Shown here: positions 43,433 through 50,648 of the stretch, one piece after another
Numbering within the stretch: position 1 is the first letter of the stretch
Layout of the letters: each line of letters starts with the position of its first letter
Assembly: GCF_019969845.1 (NCBI RefSeq)
Contig: NZ_JAHXYR010000005.1
Span: 248,001-312,000 of the forward strand
Direction: 5' to 3'
Source: Sphingobacterium sp. GVS05A
GTDB lineage: Bacteria > Bacteroidota > Bacteroidia > Sphingobacteriales > Sphingobacteriaceae
Length of the DNA: 64,000 nucleotides
Position numbers and translations under genes: made by a program
The notes under the pieces: model-generated
What the model saw: the letters and a program-made list of their open reading frames with translations, nothing else
Databases searched by the model: none
What the model was told of the DNA's origin: nothing

Positions 43433-43804
43433 ATGAATCAAAATAAAGTGATATTAATTGTAGACGATGACAACCGGAATATTTTTGCGCTCGGTTTGAC
43501 CTTGAGAGCGAGGGGATACCAAGTGGTCAGTTGTACTTTAGCAAAGGATGCAATTCAACTATTGGAAGCTGAAAATAATGTTTCATTGGTTTTGATGGAT
43601 ATGATGATGCCTGAAATAGATGGATATGAGGCTATTCGTTTGATTCGAAGTTCCGCTGTTATCAAAGATCTTCCGATTATAGCGGTGACAGCACAGGCAA
43701 TGAGTGGGGATCGGGAAAAATGCCTTGAAGCGGGGGCACAGGCGTATGTGTCAAAGCCAATTGATGTCGATGTGCTGTTGACGGAAGTAGAACGATTGAT
43801 ATAG
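43433..43804 (+). CDS. Single-domain response regulator
   Basis: The 123-residue protein is a complete receiver domain: IVDDDNRNIFALGLTLRARG at the start, phospho-acceptor Asp in VLMDMMMPEIDGYEAI, Thr in IAVTAQAMSGDR and Lys in YVSKPIDV. There is no output domain. It is 12 bp after the hybrid kinase and 2 bp before cheR, so it is part of the same unit. It closely resembles the third receiver of the hybrid kinase, which suggests origin by duplication and use as a phosphate shuttle or sink. Confidence 0.93.
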   Translation: MNQNKVILIVDDDNRNIFALGLTLRARGYQVVSCTLAKDAIQLLEAENNVSLVLMDMMMPEIDGYEAIRLIRSSAVIKDLPIIAVTAQAMSGDREKCLEAGAQAYVSKPIDVDVLLTEVERLI

Positions 43805-43806
43805 CG

Positions 43807-44637
43807 ATGTTAGGCCATAATATAATTAAAGATGAGGAGATCGATATTTTATTGGAAGATATCTATCAGCGCTATGGCTACGATTTTATACAGTATAGTC
43901 GGGCTTCGATCAAAAGAAGGATTAATAGAATCATGACGAATGACCGATTTGCGAGTTTTGCCGAGCTCCGATTCGCATTGAAAGACGATCCCGAGTTTCT
44001 GCAGCATTTTGTGGAGGAAATTACGGTGAATTTAACGGAGATGTTTAGGGATCCTTTATTTTTCCGGCAGCTGCGAGAGGAGATCTTGCCACAGTTGGGA
44101 ACCTATCCATTGATTCGGATCTGGGTAGCTGGCTGCTCCAGTGGCGAAGAGGCCTATTCGTTGGCTATTTTACTTAAAGAGGCCAATCTCCATCATAAAT
44201 CATTAATCTACGCAACGGATATTAATCCGCGGGTGTTAGAAATAGCGCGTAATGGAATATATCCGTTAAGCCAGATTAAGTCGTTTTCAGAAAACTATAT
44301 TGAATCCGGCGGAAAACAGGACTTTTCTAATTATTATACGGCAAATTATGAATGGGCGAAATTTAATCCGGAGCTGAAACAAAAAATGATCCTATCAACC
44401 CATAACTTGGTGTCAGATACCTCGTTTAACAGCTTTCAATTGATACTGTGCCGGAATGTGTTGATTTATTTCAACAAGGATTTACAAGACCGCGTTTTTA
44501 AGCTGTTTGATGCAAGTCTGGAAAATTTGGGATATCTTGCATTGGGCAGCAAGGAAACCATAAGGTTCTCCAGTATACAGCAAAATTTCACCGCAGTAGG
44601 TGATCAAAAAATTTGGAAAAAACTTTATTCGTTGTAA
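43807..44637 (+). CDS. CheR-type protein glutamate methyltransferase
   Basis: The 276-residue protein has the helical CheR N-terminal domain (RYGYDFIQYSRASIKRRINRIM, ITVNLTEMFRDPLFFRQLR) and a SAM-binding domain with WVAGCSSGEEAYSLAI and YATDINPRVLEIARNGIYPL; the sequence LILCRNVLIYFNKDLQDRVFKLF completes it. It should methylate glutamyl residues of a receptor or, in non-chemotaxis systems, of sensory kinase coiled coils. No methyl-accepting protein and no CheB methylesterase is seen in the window, so the target may be the neighbouring GAF/CHASE3 kinase (inference). Confidence 0.93.
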   Translation: MLGHNIIKDEEIDILLEDIYQRYGYDFIQYSRASIKRRINRIMTNDRFASFAELRFALKDDPEFLQHFVEEITVNLTEMFRDPLFFRQLREEILPQLGTYPLIRIWVAGCSSGEEAYSLAILLKEANLHHKSLIYATDINPRVLEIARNGIYPLSQIKSFSENYIESGGKQDFSNYYTANYEWAKFNPELKQKMILSTHNLVSDTSFNSFQLILCRNVLIYFNKDLQDRVFKLFDASLENLGYLALGSKETIRFSSIQQNFTAVGDQKIWKKLYSL

Positions 44638-44710
44638 TAAGGTCTATTTAAAAAATTGGTATGACATTCAGACCAAAGTAGACCCCTATAAAAGACATAA
44701 ATTAAGCTAT

Positions 44711-45073
44711 ATGAGTAAAAGAAAAACTGTACTGATATTTGAAGATGATACGATTATTTTGGAGGTGATAACAGTCGTGCTGACAGATTTGGGGTTTCAT
44801 GTTGAAGTCTCCGAGACTTCACACGATATTATTCAAAAGGTAGAAACTACAGAGCCTAATCTTATTTTGATGGACAATTGGATCCCAAATATTGGGGGAG
44901 TAGAGGCAACTCGCCTGTTGAAGGCTGATGACCGGTTTAAACATATTCCGGTTATTTATGTATCTGCCAATAACGATATTGAATCATTAGCTGCTCGTGC
45001 TGGGGCAGATGATTTCCTATCCAAACCCTTTGATCTGGATGATCTGGAAGATATTGTTAATAAACATATCTAA
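44711..45073 (+). CDS. Single-domain response regulator
   Basis: I take the ATG at 44711 (MSKRKTVLIFEDDTIILEVI); an open frame extends further upstream into cheR but is not receiver-like. The 120-residue protein is a receiver with acidic pair EDD, phospho-acceptor Asp in LILMDNWIPNIGG, and Lys in FLSKPFDLDDL. The acceptor context MDNWIPN is slightly unusual. It is the last gene of the signalling operon, 73 bp after cheR, with a terminator-like hairpin 43 bp after the stop. Confidence 0.9.
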   Translation: MSKRKTVLIFEDDTIILEVITVVLTDLGFHVEVSETSHDIIQKVETTEPNLILMDNWIPNIGGVEATRLLKADDRFKHIPVIYVSANNDIESLAARAGADDFLSKPFDLDDLEDIVNKHI

Positions 45074-45115
45074 CAAAGGTCGTACTATTGATATACCTAC
45101 TGACGAACGATTTAT

Positions 45116-45137
45116 AGCCTACAGACCTTTGTAGGCT
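45116..45137 (+). terminator. Possible terminator of the signalling operon
   Basis: An 8-bp stem (AGCCTACA / TGTAGGCT, 6-nt loop) followed by TATTCTATT, 43 bp after the receiver stop. The T-run is imperfect. Confidence 0.4.
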
Positions 45138-45218
45138 TATTCTATTGTACATGGAGAATTGTGTATTGTGCTTACACAATTGTTGCCCCTTCTGATTCGA
45201 ATCTGAATATAACGAAAA

Positions 45219-45242
45219 AAGCCTTTCAGATATGGAAGGCTT
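45219..45242 (-). terminator. Orphan minus-strand terminator next to a tRNA fragment
   Basis: A 7-bp stem (AAGCCTT / AAGGCTT) with an A-run on its left side, giving a U-run on minus. Just upstream on minus is a 16-bp copy of the tRNA-Ser 3' end, so it may once have ended a second tRNA gene. Confidence 0.4.
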
Positions 45243-45247
45243 GTTCT

Positions 45248-45263
45248 GCGGAGAGTGAGGGAT
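45248..45263 (-). repeat. 16-bp copy of the tRNA-Ser 3' end
   Basis: GCGGAGAGTGAGGGAT here is identical to 45416-45431, which encode nucleotides of the T-arm, acceptor stem and discriminator of tRNA-Ser. The rest of the tRNA is missing. Such partial 3' copies arise by tRNA gene loss or by site-specific integration and excision. Confidence 0.55.
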
Positions 45264-45381
45264 AATAAGATTGATCCCAAAGGAGGGCGCTTAACCATAA
45301 AATAAAGCCATCCACTCCGTTCATTTTTTTCGTCGTTTAATACTTTTGATCAAACATTGTTTGCAAAAGTCTATAAACGAC

Positions 45382-45405
45382 AAAACCCGACTGTCGTCGG
45401 GCTTT
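45382..45405 (-). terminator. Terminator of tRNA-Ser
   Basis: A 6-bp GC stem (CCCGAC / GTCGGG, 4-nt loop) is extended by A-T pairs and gives GGGTTTT on minus, 9 bp beyond the tRNA 3' end. Confidence 0.65.
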
Positions 45406-45413
45406 ATTTTTGG

Positions 45414-45501
45414 TGGCGGAGAGTGAGGGATTCGAACCCCCGAACCTGTGACAGTTAACGGTTTTCAAGACCGCCGCATTCGACCACTCTGCCAACTCTC
45501 C
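45414..45501 (-). tRNA. tRNA-Ser (anticodon UGA)
   Basis: The minus strand folds as a class II tRNA. The acceptor stem is GGAGAGT/ACTCTCC, the discriminator is G and CCA is encoded. Anticodon loop CTTGAAA lies between GGCGGT and ACCG-type arms, giving anticodon TGA; a long variable arm (TAACTGTCACAG region) and T-loop GTTCGAATC follow. The encoded CCA and long variable arm fit serine tRNA. Confidence 0.95.
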
Positions 45502-45505
45502 GCGA

Positions 45506-45536
45506 CAAAAGTACGAATTTTTGCTCTCCTGCCAAA
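45506..45536 (-). promoter_or_regulatory. Promoter of tRNA-Ser
   Basis: On minus: TTTG (45533-45536), exactly 19 bp, then TACTTTTG (45506-45513), the full Bacteroidota consensus. The box ends only 4 bp before the tRNA 5' end, so the transcript should start at or within a few bases of the mature end. Confidence 0.75.
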
Positions 45537-45556
45537 TTTTATTTTATAAATACTTC

Positions 45557-46075
45557 TTATTTTGCTTTTATAAACTGGATATCAGCACTAAATTTTACGT
45601 CGTCACTCACCATCACACCGCCTGTTTCCAAAGCTGCATTCCAATTAAGTCCAAATTCTGAGCGTTTGATCTTTCCTTCTACGATAAATCCAGCTTTGGT
45701 ATTTCCCCAAGGGTCTTTCTGAATACCCGCAAATTCCAATTCAAAAACAACAGGTCGAGTCACGTCACGGATAGTCAGATTTCCTTTGATTTGTTCATTC
45801 GCTAAGCTTGTTGCTTCAAATGTTATCGCTGGGTATTTTTCTACGTCAAAAAAATCAGCACTTTTTAAGTGTCCATCCCGTTGTTCATTTCGTGTATTGA
45901 TTGACGCGGTATTGATAGTTACCTTTGCAAGTGCATTATCAAAAGTATCATCTTCTGCATCGAGATCTATTTGAAAGTTGTTAAAGTTTCCTTTGACGTT
46001 TGTGATCATCATGTGTTTTACTTTGAATTCTATCTCGCTATGCGCAGCGTCTAATTCCCATTTTCCTTGTGCCAT
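45557..46075 (-). CDS. YceI-family protein
   Basis: The 172-residue protein has the YceI signature: WELDAAHSEIEFKVKHMMITNVKGNFNNF, SADFFDVEKYPAITFEAT, GNLTIRDVTRPVVFELE and GGVMVSDDVKFSADIQFIKA. YceI proteins form a lipocalin-like barrel that binds isoprenoid-type lipids. No signal peptide is present here, so this copy appears cytoplasmic. It stands alone between the two tRNA genes. A minus-strand TACCTTTG box at 46108-46115 is a likely -7 element. Confidence 0.93.
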   Translation of the reverse strand: MAQGKWELDAAHSEIEFKVKHMMITNVKGNFNNFQIDLDAEDDTFDNALAKVTINTASINTRNEQRDGHLKSADFFDVEKYPAITFEATSLANEQIKGNLTIRDVTRPVVFELEFAGIQKDPWGNTKAGFIVEGKIKRSEFGLNWNAALETGGVMVSDDVKFSADIQFIKAK

Positions 46076-46107
46076 AATTTTTGTGTTTTCTTATTTGTTT
46101 AATAACA

Positions 46108-46115
46108 CAAAGGTA
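46108..46115 (-). promoter_or_regulatory. Candidate -7 promoter box of the YceI gene
   Basis: The minus strand reads TACCTTTG, a perfect TAnnTTTG, 33 bp before the start codon. No convincing -33 TTTG at 19 bp. Confidence 0.4.
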
Positions 46116-46213
46116 ACAGCAGCTTTTAAATTTTTGTTTGACCTAGATCAATAAAATAATCTTGTTGAAAAGCAATCAGTTATTGAAAAACCGCAAAAAA
46201 AAGCAGATGATAT

Positions 46214-46244
46214 TTTGGAATTGTTGAACAAATGTCTACTTTTG
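46214..46244 (+). promoter_or_regulatory. Promoter of tRNA-Arg
   Basis: TTTG (46214-46217), exactly 19 bp, then TACTTTTG (46237-46244). The same -7 box and the same spacing as the tRNA-Ser promoter. The tRNA starts 17 bp after the box. Confidence 0.78.
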
Positions 46245-46260
46245 CATTACCGAAAACGAC

Positions 46261-46334
46261 GCGCCAATAGCTCAGCTGGATAGAGCATCGGTTTTCTAAA
46301 CCGACGGTCTCAGGTTCGAATCCTGATTGGCGTA
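46261..46334 (+). tRNA. tRNA-Arg (anticodon UCU)
   Basis: Acceptor stem GCGCCAA/TTGGCGT (G1-U72 wobble), D-arm GCTC-AGCTGGATA-GAGC, anticodon arm TCGGT-TTTCTAA-ACCGA giving anticodon TCT, and T-arm TCAGG-TTCGAAT-CCTGA. CCA is not encoded (ACAAAA follows), unlike the nearby tRNA-Ser. A perfect 16-bp terminator follows. Confidence 0.96.
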
Positions 46335-46343
46335 CAAAATTGT

Positions 46344-46379
46344 AAAAAGGTCCTTAATATACTTATTAAGGACCTTTTT
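46344..46379 (+). terminator. Terminator of tRNA-Arg
   Basis: A perfect 16-bp stem (AAAAAGGTCCTTAATA and its complement) with a 4-nt loop and T-run, 10 bp after the tRNA. Confidence 0.9.
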
Positions 46380-46380
46380 T

Positions 46381-46676
46381 AGTTGTTAGCAATTTGTAGC
46401 CATGCTAGATGAATCTTTCCCAGTCTAGGATCTGAACAGGTATTGCTTTCCTTTTGAATTTGTCTCCTTTATTAAAATACGCACTGTTTTTCGCGGAACT
46501 ATGTAGCCTGAGGATAAATTTATCCACAATTTAAGTTTAGTCATGCTATCGTTAAGCATCTGTTTTTTTGTATCTTTAGTCGACATTGAATTATATTGAT
46601 TTTGGCTTATCATTACTGATCTGCCTGACCTTTAAGGGTTGATGGTAAGTCGAATTAAAGATCTAATGGATACAAT
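46381..46676. other. Intergenic region without a supported gene
   Basis: Only a 62-codon minus-strand frame (46425-46613) exists here; it has no family resemblance and no good start context. The rest is AT-rich. The promoter of the alkyltransferase-like gene must lie at the right end. Confidence 0.4.
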
Positions 46677-46973
46677 ATGGACGAAACATTCAAACAGCAA
46701 GTGTATGAATTGGCGAGACTAATTCCAAAAGGGCGAGTCTCAACTTATGGCGCAATTGCTAAAGCGCTGGGGTATCCAAATCATTCCCGCCATGTTGGAA
46801 AAGCAATGGGGGGATGTCCCAAAGATGTACCTGCGCATCGTGTAATTTCAAGTGGGGGAGTACTGGCGGTTCCAGAGTTTCAGTCTAAATTGGAGAACGA
46901 AGGTGTTGGAATAAATAATCTCAGGATCAAGGATTTTAAAAAGATATTTTGGAATCCGATGGATGAAGTTTAA
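46677..46973 (+). CDS. Alkyltransferase-like protein (ATL, MGMT family without active cysteine)
   Basis: The 98-residue protein matches the C-terminal DNA-binding domain of O6-alkylguanine transferases: FKQQVYELARLIPKGRVSTYGAIAKALGYPNHSRHVGKAM, then DVPAHRVISSGG. The active-site Cys of PCHRV is replaced by Ala53 (PAHRV), so it cannot accept alkyl groups. ATL proteins bind alkylated guanine and flag it for nucleotide excision repair. The arginine finger and recognition helix are kept. It is followed 14 bp later by a DUF1697 gene. Confidence 0.9.
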   Translation: MDETFKQQVYELARLIPKGRVSTYGAIAKALGYPNHSRHVGKAMGGCPKDVPAHRVISSGGVLAVPEFQSKLENEGVGINNLRIKDFKKIFWNPMDEV

Positions 46974-46987
46974 TAAATCGATAAAAG

Positions 46988-47515
46988 ATGAAATACTGCG
47001 CGTTTTTACGAGGGGTAAATGTAAAGGGAACCAACATGAAGATGGTTGATGTATGCCAGGTATTTAAAGATGCTGGGATGGATCATGTGAGTTCAGTGTT
47101 GGCTTCCGGAAATATTGTTTTTTCTTCGGATAGGTCCGCAGAAGAACTTAAAATTGTTCTGGAGGCCGCGATGTCGAGTTATTTTTCCTATGAAGCCTTC
47201 CTTTTCATTAAGTCGCAGGAAGAAACGAGTTTATTTTGGAGTAGCATTCCCTTTGAAAAACATTCTGATTTTCATATTTATGGTTTTGTAGGTTTACATG
47301 GTATAGAAGAAGTTCTCTTGGATGAATTTAATAAAAGTGCCAAAGTAGACAATGAAAAAGCAGAAGTGATCAATGGGCTGTTTTACTGGCAGGTCCCTAA
47401 AGGAAATACATTGGATTCAACATTCGGAAAAGTATTGGGTAAGAAAACTCTGAAAGATAAGTTCACAAGCAGGAATGTGAATACATTTGAAAAAATTTTG
47501 AAGATCATGCATTAA
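46988..47515 (+). CDS. DUF1697 family protein
   Basis: The 175-residue protein begins with the DUF1697 signature YCAFLRGVNVKGTNMKMVDVCQVFKDAGMDHVSSVLASGNIVFSS and ends GKKTLKDKFTSRNVNTFEKILKIM, the conserved C-terminal segment (T-x-RN-x-x-T). The family is widespread in bacteria and has no established function. The gene follows the ATL gene by 14 bp on the same strand and is closed by a strong terminator, so the two probably form an operon. Confidence 0.92.
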   Translation: MKYCAFLRGVNVKGTNMKMVDVCQVFKDAGMDHVSSVLASGNIVFSSDRSAEELKIVLEAAMSSYFSYEAFLFIKSQEETSLFWSSIPFEKHSDFHIYGFVGLHGIEEVLLDEFNKSAKVDNEKAEVINGLFYWQVPKGNTLDSTFGKVLGKKTLKDKFTSRNVNTFEKILKIMH

Positions 47516-47550
47516 ATCAATGTGTGTTGATTTAATGAAATTATATGTAA

Positions 47551-47590
47551 AAAAACGTATTGATTATCCGAAGCCAATCAATACGTTTTT
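47551..47590. terminator. Bidirectional terminator
   Basis: A perfect 15-bp stem (AAAAACGTATTGATT, 10-nt loop) with A-run and T-run on opposite sides, between the convergent DUF1697 and aldo/keto reductase genes. Confidence 0.9.
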
Positions 47591-47618
47591 AGGGTAAAGG
47601 AGTAATTTATACCTTGAT

Positions 47619-48656
47619 TTAGCCTTTATTAATCTCCGCGGATTGAGCCCATATATTGATATGTCCATCTTTTGCATATAGATCAATCTCATGAATTTCC
47701 TCTGGAGTAAATGATAGATTTTTGAGCGATCGTACGCAATCTATGACCTGTTGCGGCTTGGATGCACCGATCAGTGCCGAAGTCACTTGCTGTTTGCGAA
47801 AGACCCAAGCGATGGCCATTTGAGCCAAAGACTGTCCCCTACGTTGTGCAATCGCATGAAGTGCCTGTATATTCTGTCTGTTTTCCTCACTTAAAAACTT
47901 GGTCTGCAATGATTTTGACTGTGATGCCCTGCTATCCTCTGGAATATGATGTAAATATTTGTCCGTTAGCATGCCCTGGGCGAGTGGTGAAAAAACAATA
48001 GAGCCAATACCGATTTCATCCAGCGTGTCCAATAGCCCATCTGTCTCAACCCATCGGTTTAACATAGAATAGCTGGGCTGATGGATAATAAAAGGTGTTC
48101 CTAAGGATTTCAATATTGCGTACGCCTCTTTGGTTCGTTGCGAATTATAAGACGAAATGCCAATATAAAGGGCTTTTCCACTCCGTACAAGTTGATCCAA
48201 CGCCATCATGGTTTCTTCTATTGGTGTGTTTGGGTCATAGCGATGTGAATAGAAAATGTCAACATAATCTGTACCTAGACGTTTTAAAGATTGATCACAA
48301 CTGGAAATAATATACTTTCTGCTGCCCCATTCGCCATAGGGACCATCCCACATGTGGTAGCCCGCTTTCGACGAAATAATCAATTCATCCCGGTGGCCAG
48401 CGAACTGTTGTTTAAGAATCTGTCCGAATGCAATTTCTGCACTTCCTGGAGGCGGACCATAATTATTGGCGAGATCAAAATGCGTGATTCCAAGATCAAA
48501 AGCTGTCGTACAGATGTCAACTTTGGTTTGATGGGCTGTGTCGTTTCCAAAGTTGTGCCATAAACCTAAAGAAATGGCTGGTAACTGTAGACCGGATTTA
48601 CCACAACGATTGTATATCATCTGTTGGTAGCGATCGGGGTGTGGGATATACTGCAT
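47619..48656 (-). CDS. Aldo/keto reductase (YghZ / L-glyceraldehyde 3-phosphate reductase type)
   Basis: The 345-residue protein carries the AKR tetrad: Asp and Tyr in FDLANNYGPPPGSAE, Lys in ISSKAGYHMW and His in FYSHRYD. The WDGPYGEWGSRKYI and Q-S-L-K-R-L-G-TDYVDIFYSH regions are typical of YghZ-like reductases, which act on methylglyoxal or L-glyceraldehyde 3-phosphate. The beginning (YIPHPDRYQQMIYNRCGKSGLQLPAISLGLW) matches that subgroup. NADPH-dependent cytoplasmic enzyme. A minus-strand TATATTTG box (48678-48685) is a likely promoter element. Confidence 0.92.
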   Translation of the reverse strand: MQYIPHPDRYQQMIYNRCGKSGLQLPAISLGLWHNFGNDTAHQTKVDICTTAFDLGITHFDLANNYGPPPGSAEIAFGQILKQQFAGHRDELIISSKAGYHMWDGPYGEWGSRKYIISSCDQSLKRLGTDYVDIFYSHRYDPNTPIEETMMALDQLVRSGKALYIGISSYNSQRTKEAYAILKSLGTPFIIHQPSYSMLNRWVETDGLLDTLDEIGIGSIVFSPLAQGMLTDKYLHHIPEDSRASQSKSLQTKFLSEENRQNIQALHAIAQRRGQSLAQMAIAWVFRKQQVTSALIGASKPQQVIDCVRSLKNLSFTPEEIHEIDLYAKDGHINIWAQSAEINKG

Positions 48657-48677
48657 AGATTTGAATTGTTATAATCC

Positions 48678-48685
48678 AAATATAA
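48678..48685 (-). promoter_or_regulatory. Candidate -7 promoter box of the YghZ-like gene
   Basis: The minus strand reads TATATTTG, a perfect TAnnTTTG, 22 bp before the start codon. A TTCG lies 18 bp upstream as a possible weak -33 element. Confidence 0.45.
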
Positions 48686-48763
48686 TAATAAACGGATTTC
48701 CTCGAATTGAAATTTAGTGTATTTTTATACGAAATTTTGAAAAAGTTGATTCTATAAAAAAAT

Positions 48764-49405
48764 ATGAAGAAAATCACACTGATTATAGGCCTGTTGCTCA
48801 TCTGGATGAGCAGTAGTAATGCACAGTCAAAACGGCTGTTATTTAAAACCGCATTTGGAGAATTTAAGGTGGTACTTTATGATTTTACGCCAAATCATCG
48901 GGATCTGATTTTAAGGTCGATAAAGGATACTGTATATCAAGGTGCATTGTTTAATCGCATTATCGAAAATTTCGTGGTGCAGGGTGGCGAGCACGATATA
49001 GATATTGAAAGGAGAGAGGCGTTAGACCCCCAGCACCGCAAACCCCGTTTGGCTGCTGAATTCGACCAACGTGCTTTTCACAAAATGGGCGCGTTGGGGG
49101 CGGGACGTGATGGTAATTCTGAGAAAGCATCTTTCTTGAATCAAATCTATTTTGTCGTTGGAAAGAAGATCAGTTCTGCTGATCTCGATAGTCTGGAAAC
49201 AAAAAAGGGTATAAAATACAGTAAAAAACAGCGCAAGGAATATTTAGCGCACGGTGGGCAACCTAGACTTGATCATGATTTTACAGTCTTTGGCGAAATA
49301 TATCAGGGCCTTGATGTGATCTTGAAGATTAGCCAGGTGAAAACAGATCAACAGGACTTCCCTTTAGAAAAAGTTCCTTTTAGCATTGTGGAGATCAAAG
49401 AATAA
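48764..49405 (+). CDS. Cyclophilin-type peptidyl-prolyl isomerase, exported
   Basis: The 213-residue protein has a signal peptide (MKKITLIIGLLLIWMSSSNAQ). The cyclophilin domain follows: LLFKTAFGEFKVVLYDFTPNHRDLILR, YQGALFNRIIENFVVQGGEHD, then FLNQIYFVVG and HDFTVFGEIYQGLDVILKIS. An insertion of about 60 residues, with a basic KKGIKYSKKQRKEYLAHGG stretch, lies before the last strands, as in many Bacteroidota periplasmic cyclophilins. It should aid folding of exported proteins. A palindromic terminator overlaps its stop codon. Confidence 0.9.
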   Translation: MKKITLIIGLLLIWMSSSNAQSKRLLFKTAFGEFKVVLYDFTPNHRDLILRSIKDTVYQGALFNRIIENFVVQGGEHDIDIERREALDPQHRKPRLAAEFDQRAFHKMGALGAGRDGNSEKASFLNQIYFVVGKKISSADLDSLETKKGIKYSKKQRKEYLAHGGQPRLDHDFTVFGEIYQGLDVILKISQVKTDQQDFPLEKVPFSIVEIKE

Positions 49406-49430
49406 AACCATCTTTTAAGATGGTTTTATT
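49401..49430. terminator. Terminator overlapping the cyclophilin stop codon
   Basis: A perfect palindrome, stem AATAAAACCATC with loop TTTTAA, serving both strands between the convergent cyclophilin and DUF308 genes. Its left arm includes the TAA stop. Confidence 0.7.
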
Positions 49431-49463
49431 CTCATAAAAGAAAGCTGTTTTATATACCTTCCT

Positions 49464-50099
49464 TTATTTGTTGTGTTGTTCAAACTCTTCTTTTAATTTC
49501 TCGTAACGTTCTTTCCATTCGTTAGGAAGTTTGTCGGGGATATTTTTCAGGCTTTTCAACTGAAAAGCAAATACACAGGCAGCAAAACCGACTGTACTAA
49601 TTGCCATCCCGGTCCATATTACCAGAGATAATCCGGCAAAAAGTGGATTCCAAAGTAAAATAAAACTAAAAATAATACCTAGTAACGCAAATAATGTAAT
49701 CCAGCCCCAAGATTTACTGCCATAGTTTTTGAGATCAAAGGAGAAGGACAATAATTGAAAAGACCTAAACAAAGCATAAAATCCGACAATAAAAGCCAAA
49801 GTTCCTGCAGATAACAGGGGATTGGTCATCAATAAAATGCCAAATAAGGCATAAAGTATACCACCGGTAAGGTACCAGCCCCAACCGTCAACCTCATTTT
49901 TGTTTTGTAAGGCAAAAATAATTTCTAGTATCCCCGAAACAATGAATGACCAGGAAAATAACATACTCAATGCGAGAAAGGATGCGACCGGCGTGGATAT
50001 CGTATAGAAACCCAATAAAATCAAAAGAATTCCAATGATAAGCGGAATATACCAATGTTTAATGGAAGATTTGATTGTTTTTAAAAATGAATTTGCCAT
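49464..50099 (-). CDS. DUF308 / HdeD-like membrane protein
   Basis: I place the start at the ATG at 50099 (MANSFLKTIKSSIKHWYIPLIIGILLILLGFYT); a further upstream ATG would add 26 basic residues unlike the family. The 211-residue protein has six membrane helices in three pairs, the usual DUF308 arrangement (GILLILLGFYTISTP, GILYALFGILLMTNPLLSAGTLAFIVGFYALF, WITLFALLGIIFSFILLWNPLFAGLSLVIWTG). HdeD proteins are linked to acid resistance in E. coli; the role here is unknown. The C-terminal tail is charged and cytoplasmic. Confidence 0.88.
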   Translation of the reverse strand: MANSFLKTIKSSIKHWYIPLIIGILLILLGFYTISTPVASFLALSMLFSWSFIVSGILEIIFALQNKNEVDGWGWYLTGGILYALFGILLMTNPLLSAGTLAFIVGFYALFRSFQLLSFSFDLKNYGSKSWGWITLFALLGIIFSFILLWNPLFAGLSLVIWTGMAISTVGFAACVFAFQLKSLKNIPDKLPNEWKERYEKLKEEFEQHNK

Positions 50100-50583
50100 A
50101 ATAGTGTTGTTAAATTTAAATCTTTTCGGTTTCTTTAAAAATAGTGTAAGATGCCTATACAATATTGACTTCAGCATTTGCAGACTTCAATCCCGCTTCA
50201 AATTTAGAAATGGAAGTGTCTATGGTATAGATTATTCGTGTCAACTCACCAATTGGTTCAAATACTTTTTTTCAATTATATGCTACTTCTTATCAGCAAA
50301 CGCTTTGTTATATAGGGACGCATTACGCTGTGGGTAAGCCTCGTGGTATTTATATGAGTTTTAACAGTTACACTAAACTTTTGTTGCGGACAAACTCGTA
50401 TTTCTTGTTTTTTGGAATTTGTAAATCATTTTAAAATCATAGACTCGAAGCTAAAAGGAATAAAACTAGCAACGTTAATAATTGAGCGGTGTCAATTTAT
50501 TGACGGACAGGCAGGATGTGGTTGGCGAACTTGCTGTCACAATTCAACATCAACAGGTGTGGGGTGGAAAAAAAGATAAAAAA
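50100..50583. other. Intergenic region, about 480 bp, no gene seen
   Basis: Stops interrupt all frames and no RNA gene or strong hairpin is visible. The right part (50470-50580) is richer in GC than the rest, with no recognisable motif. It lies upstream of the DUF308 gene and downstream of the aldo/keto reductase. Confidence 0.4.
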
Positions 50584-50618
50584 AGAGTCCTCCAAAGCGT
50601 ATTTACTTGGAGGACTCT
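50584..50618 (-). terminator. Terminator of the 2,5-diketogluconate reductase-like gene
   Basis: A perfect 12-bp stem (AGAGTCCTCCAA / TTGGAGGACTCT, 11-nt loop) with a U-run on the minus strand. Confidence 0.8.
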
Positions 50619-50648
50619 CTCTATGTGATTTGAAATACTATCGATGAT

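Noticed and set aside
44600..44710. Upstream extension of the last receiver into cheR
   Set aside because: The extension is not receiver-like and overlaps the conserved end of CheR; the ATG at 44711 begins the domain properly.
46425..46613. 62-codon minus-strand ORF between tRNA-Arg and the ATL gene
   Set aside because: No recognisable family, no hydrophobic or domain pattern, no promoter or neighbour support; length is within chance in AT-rich DNA.
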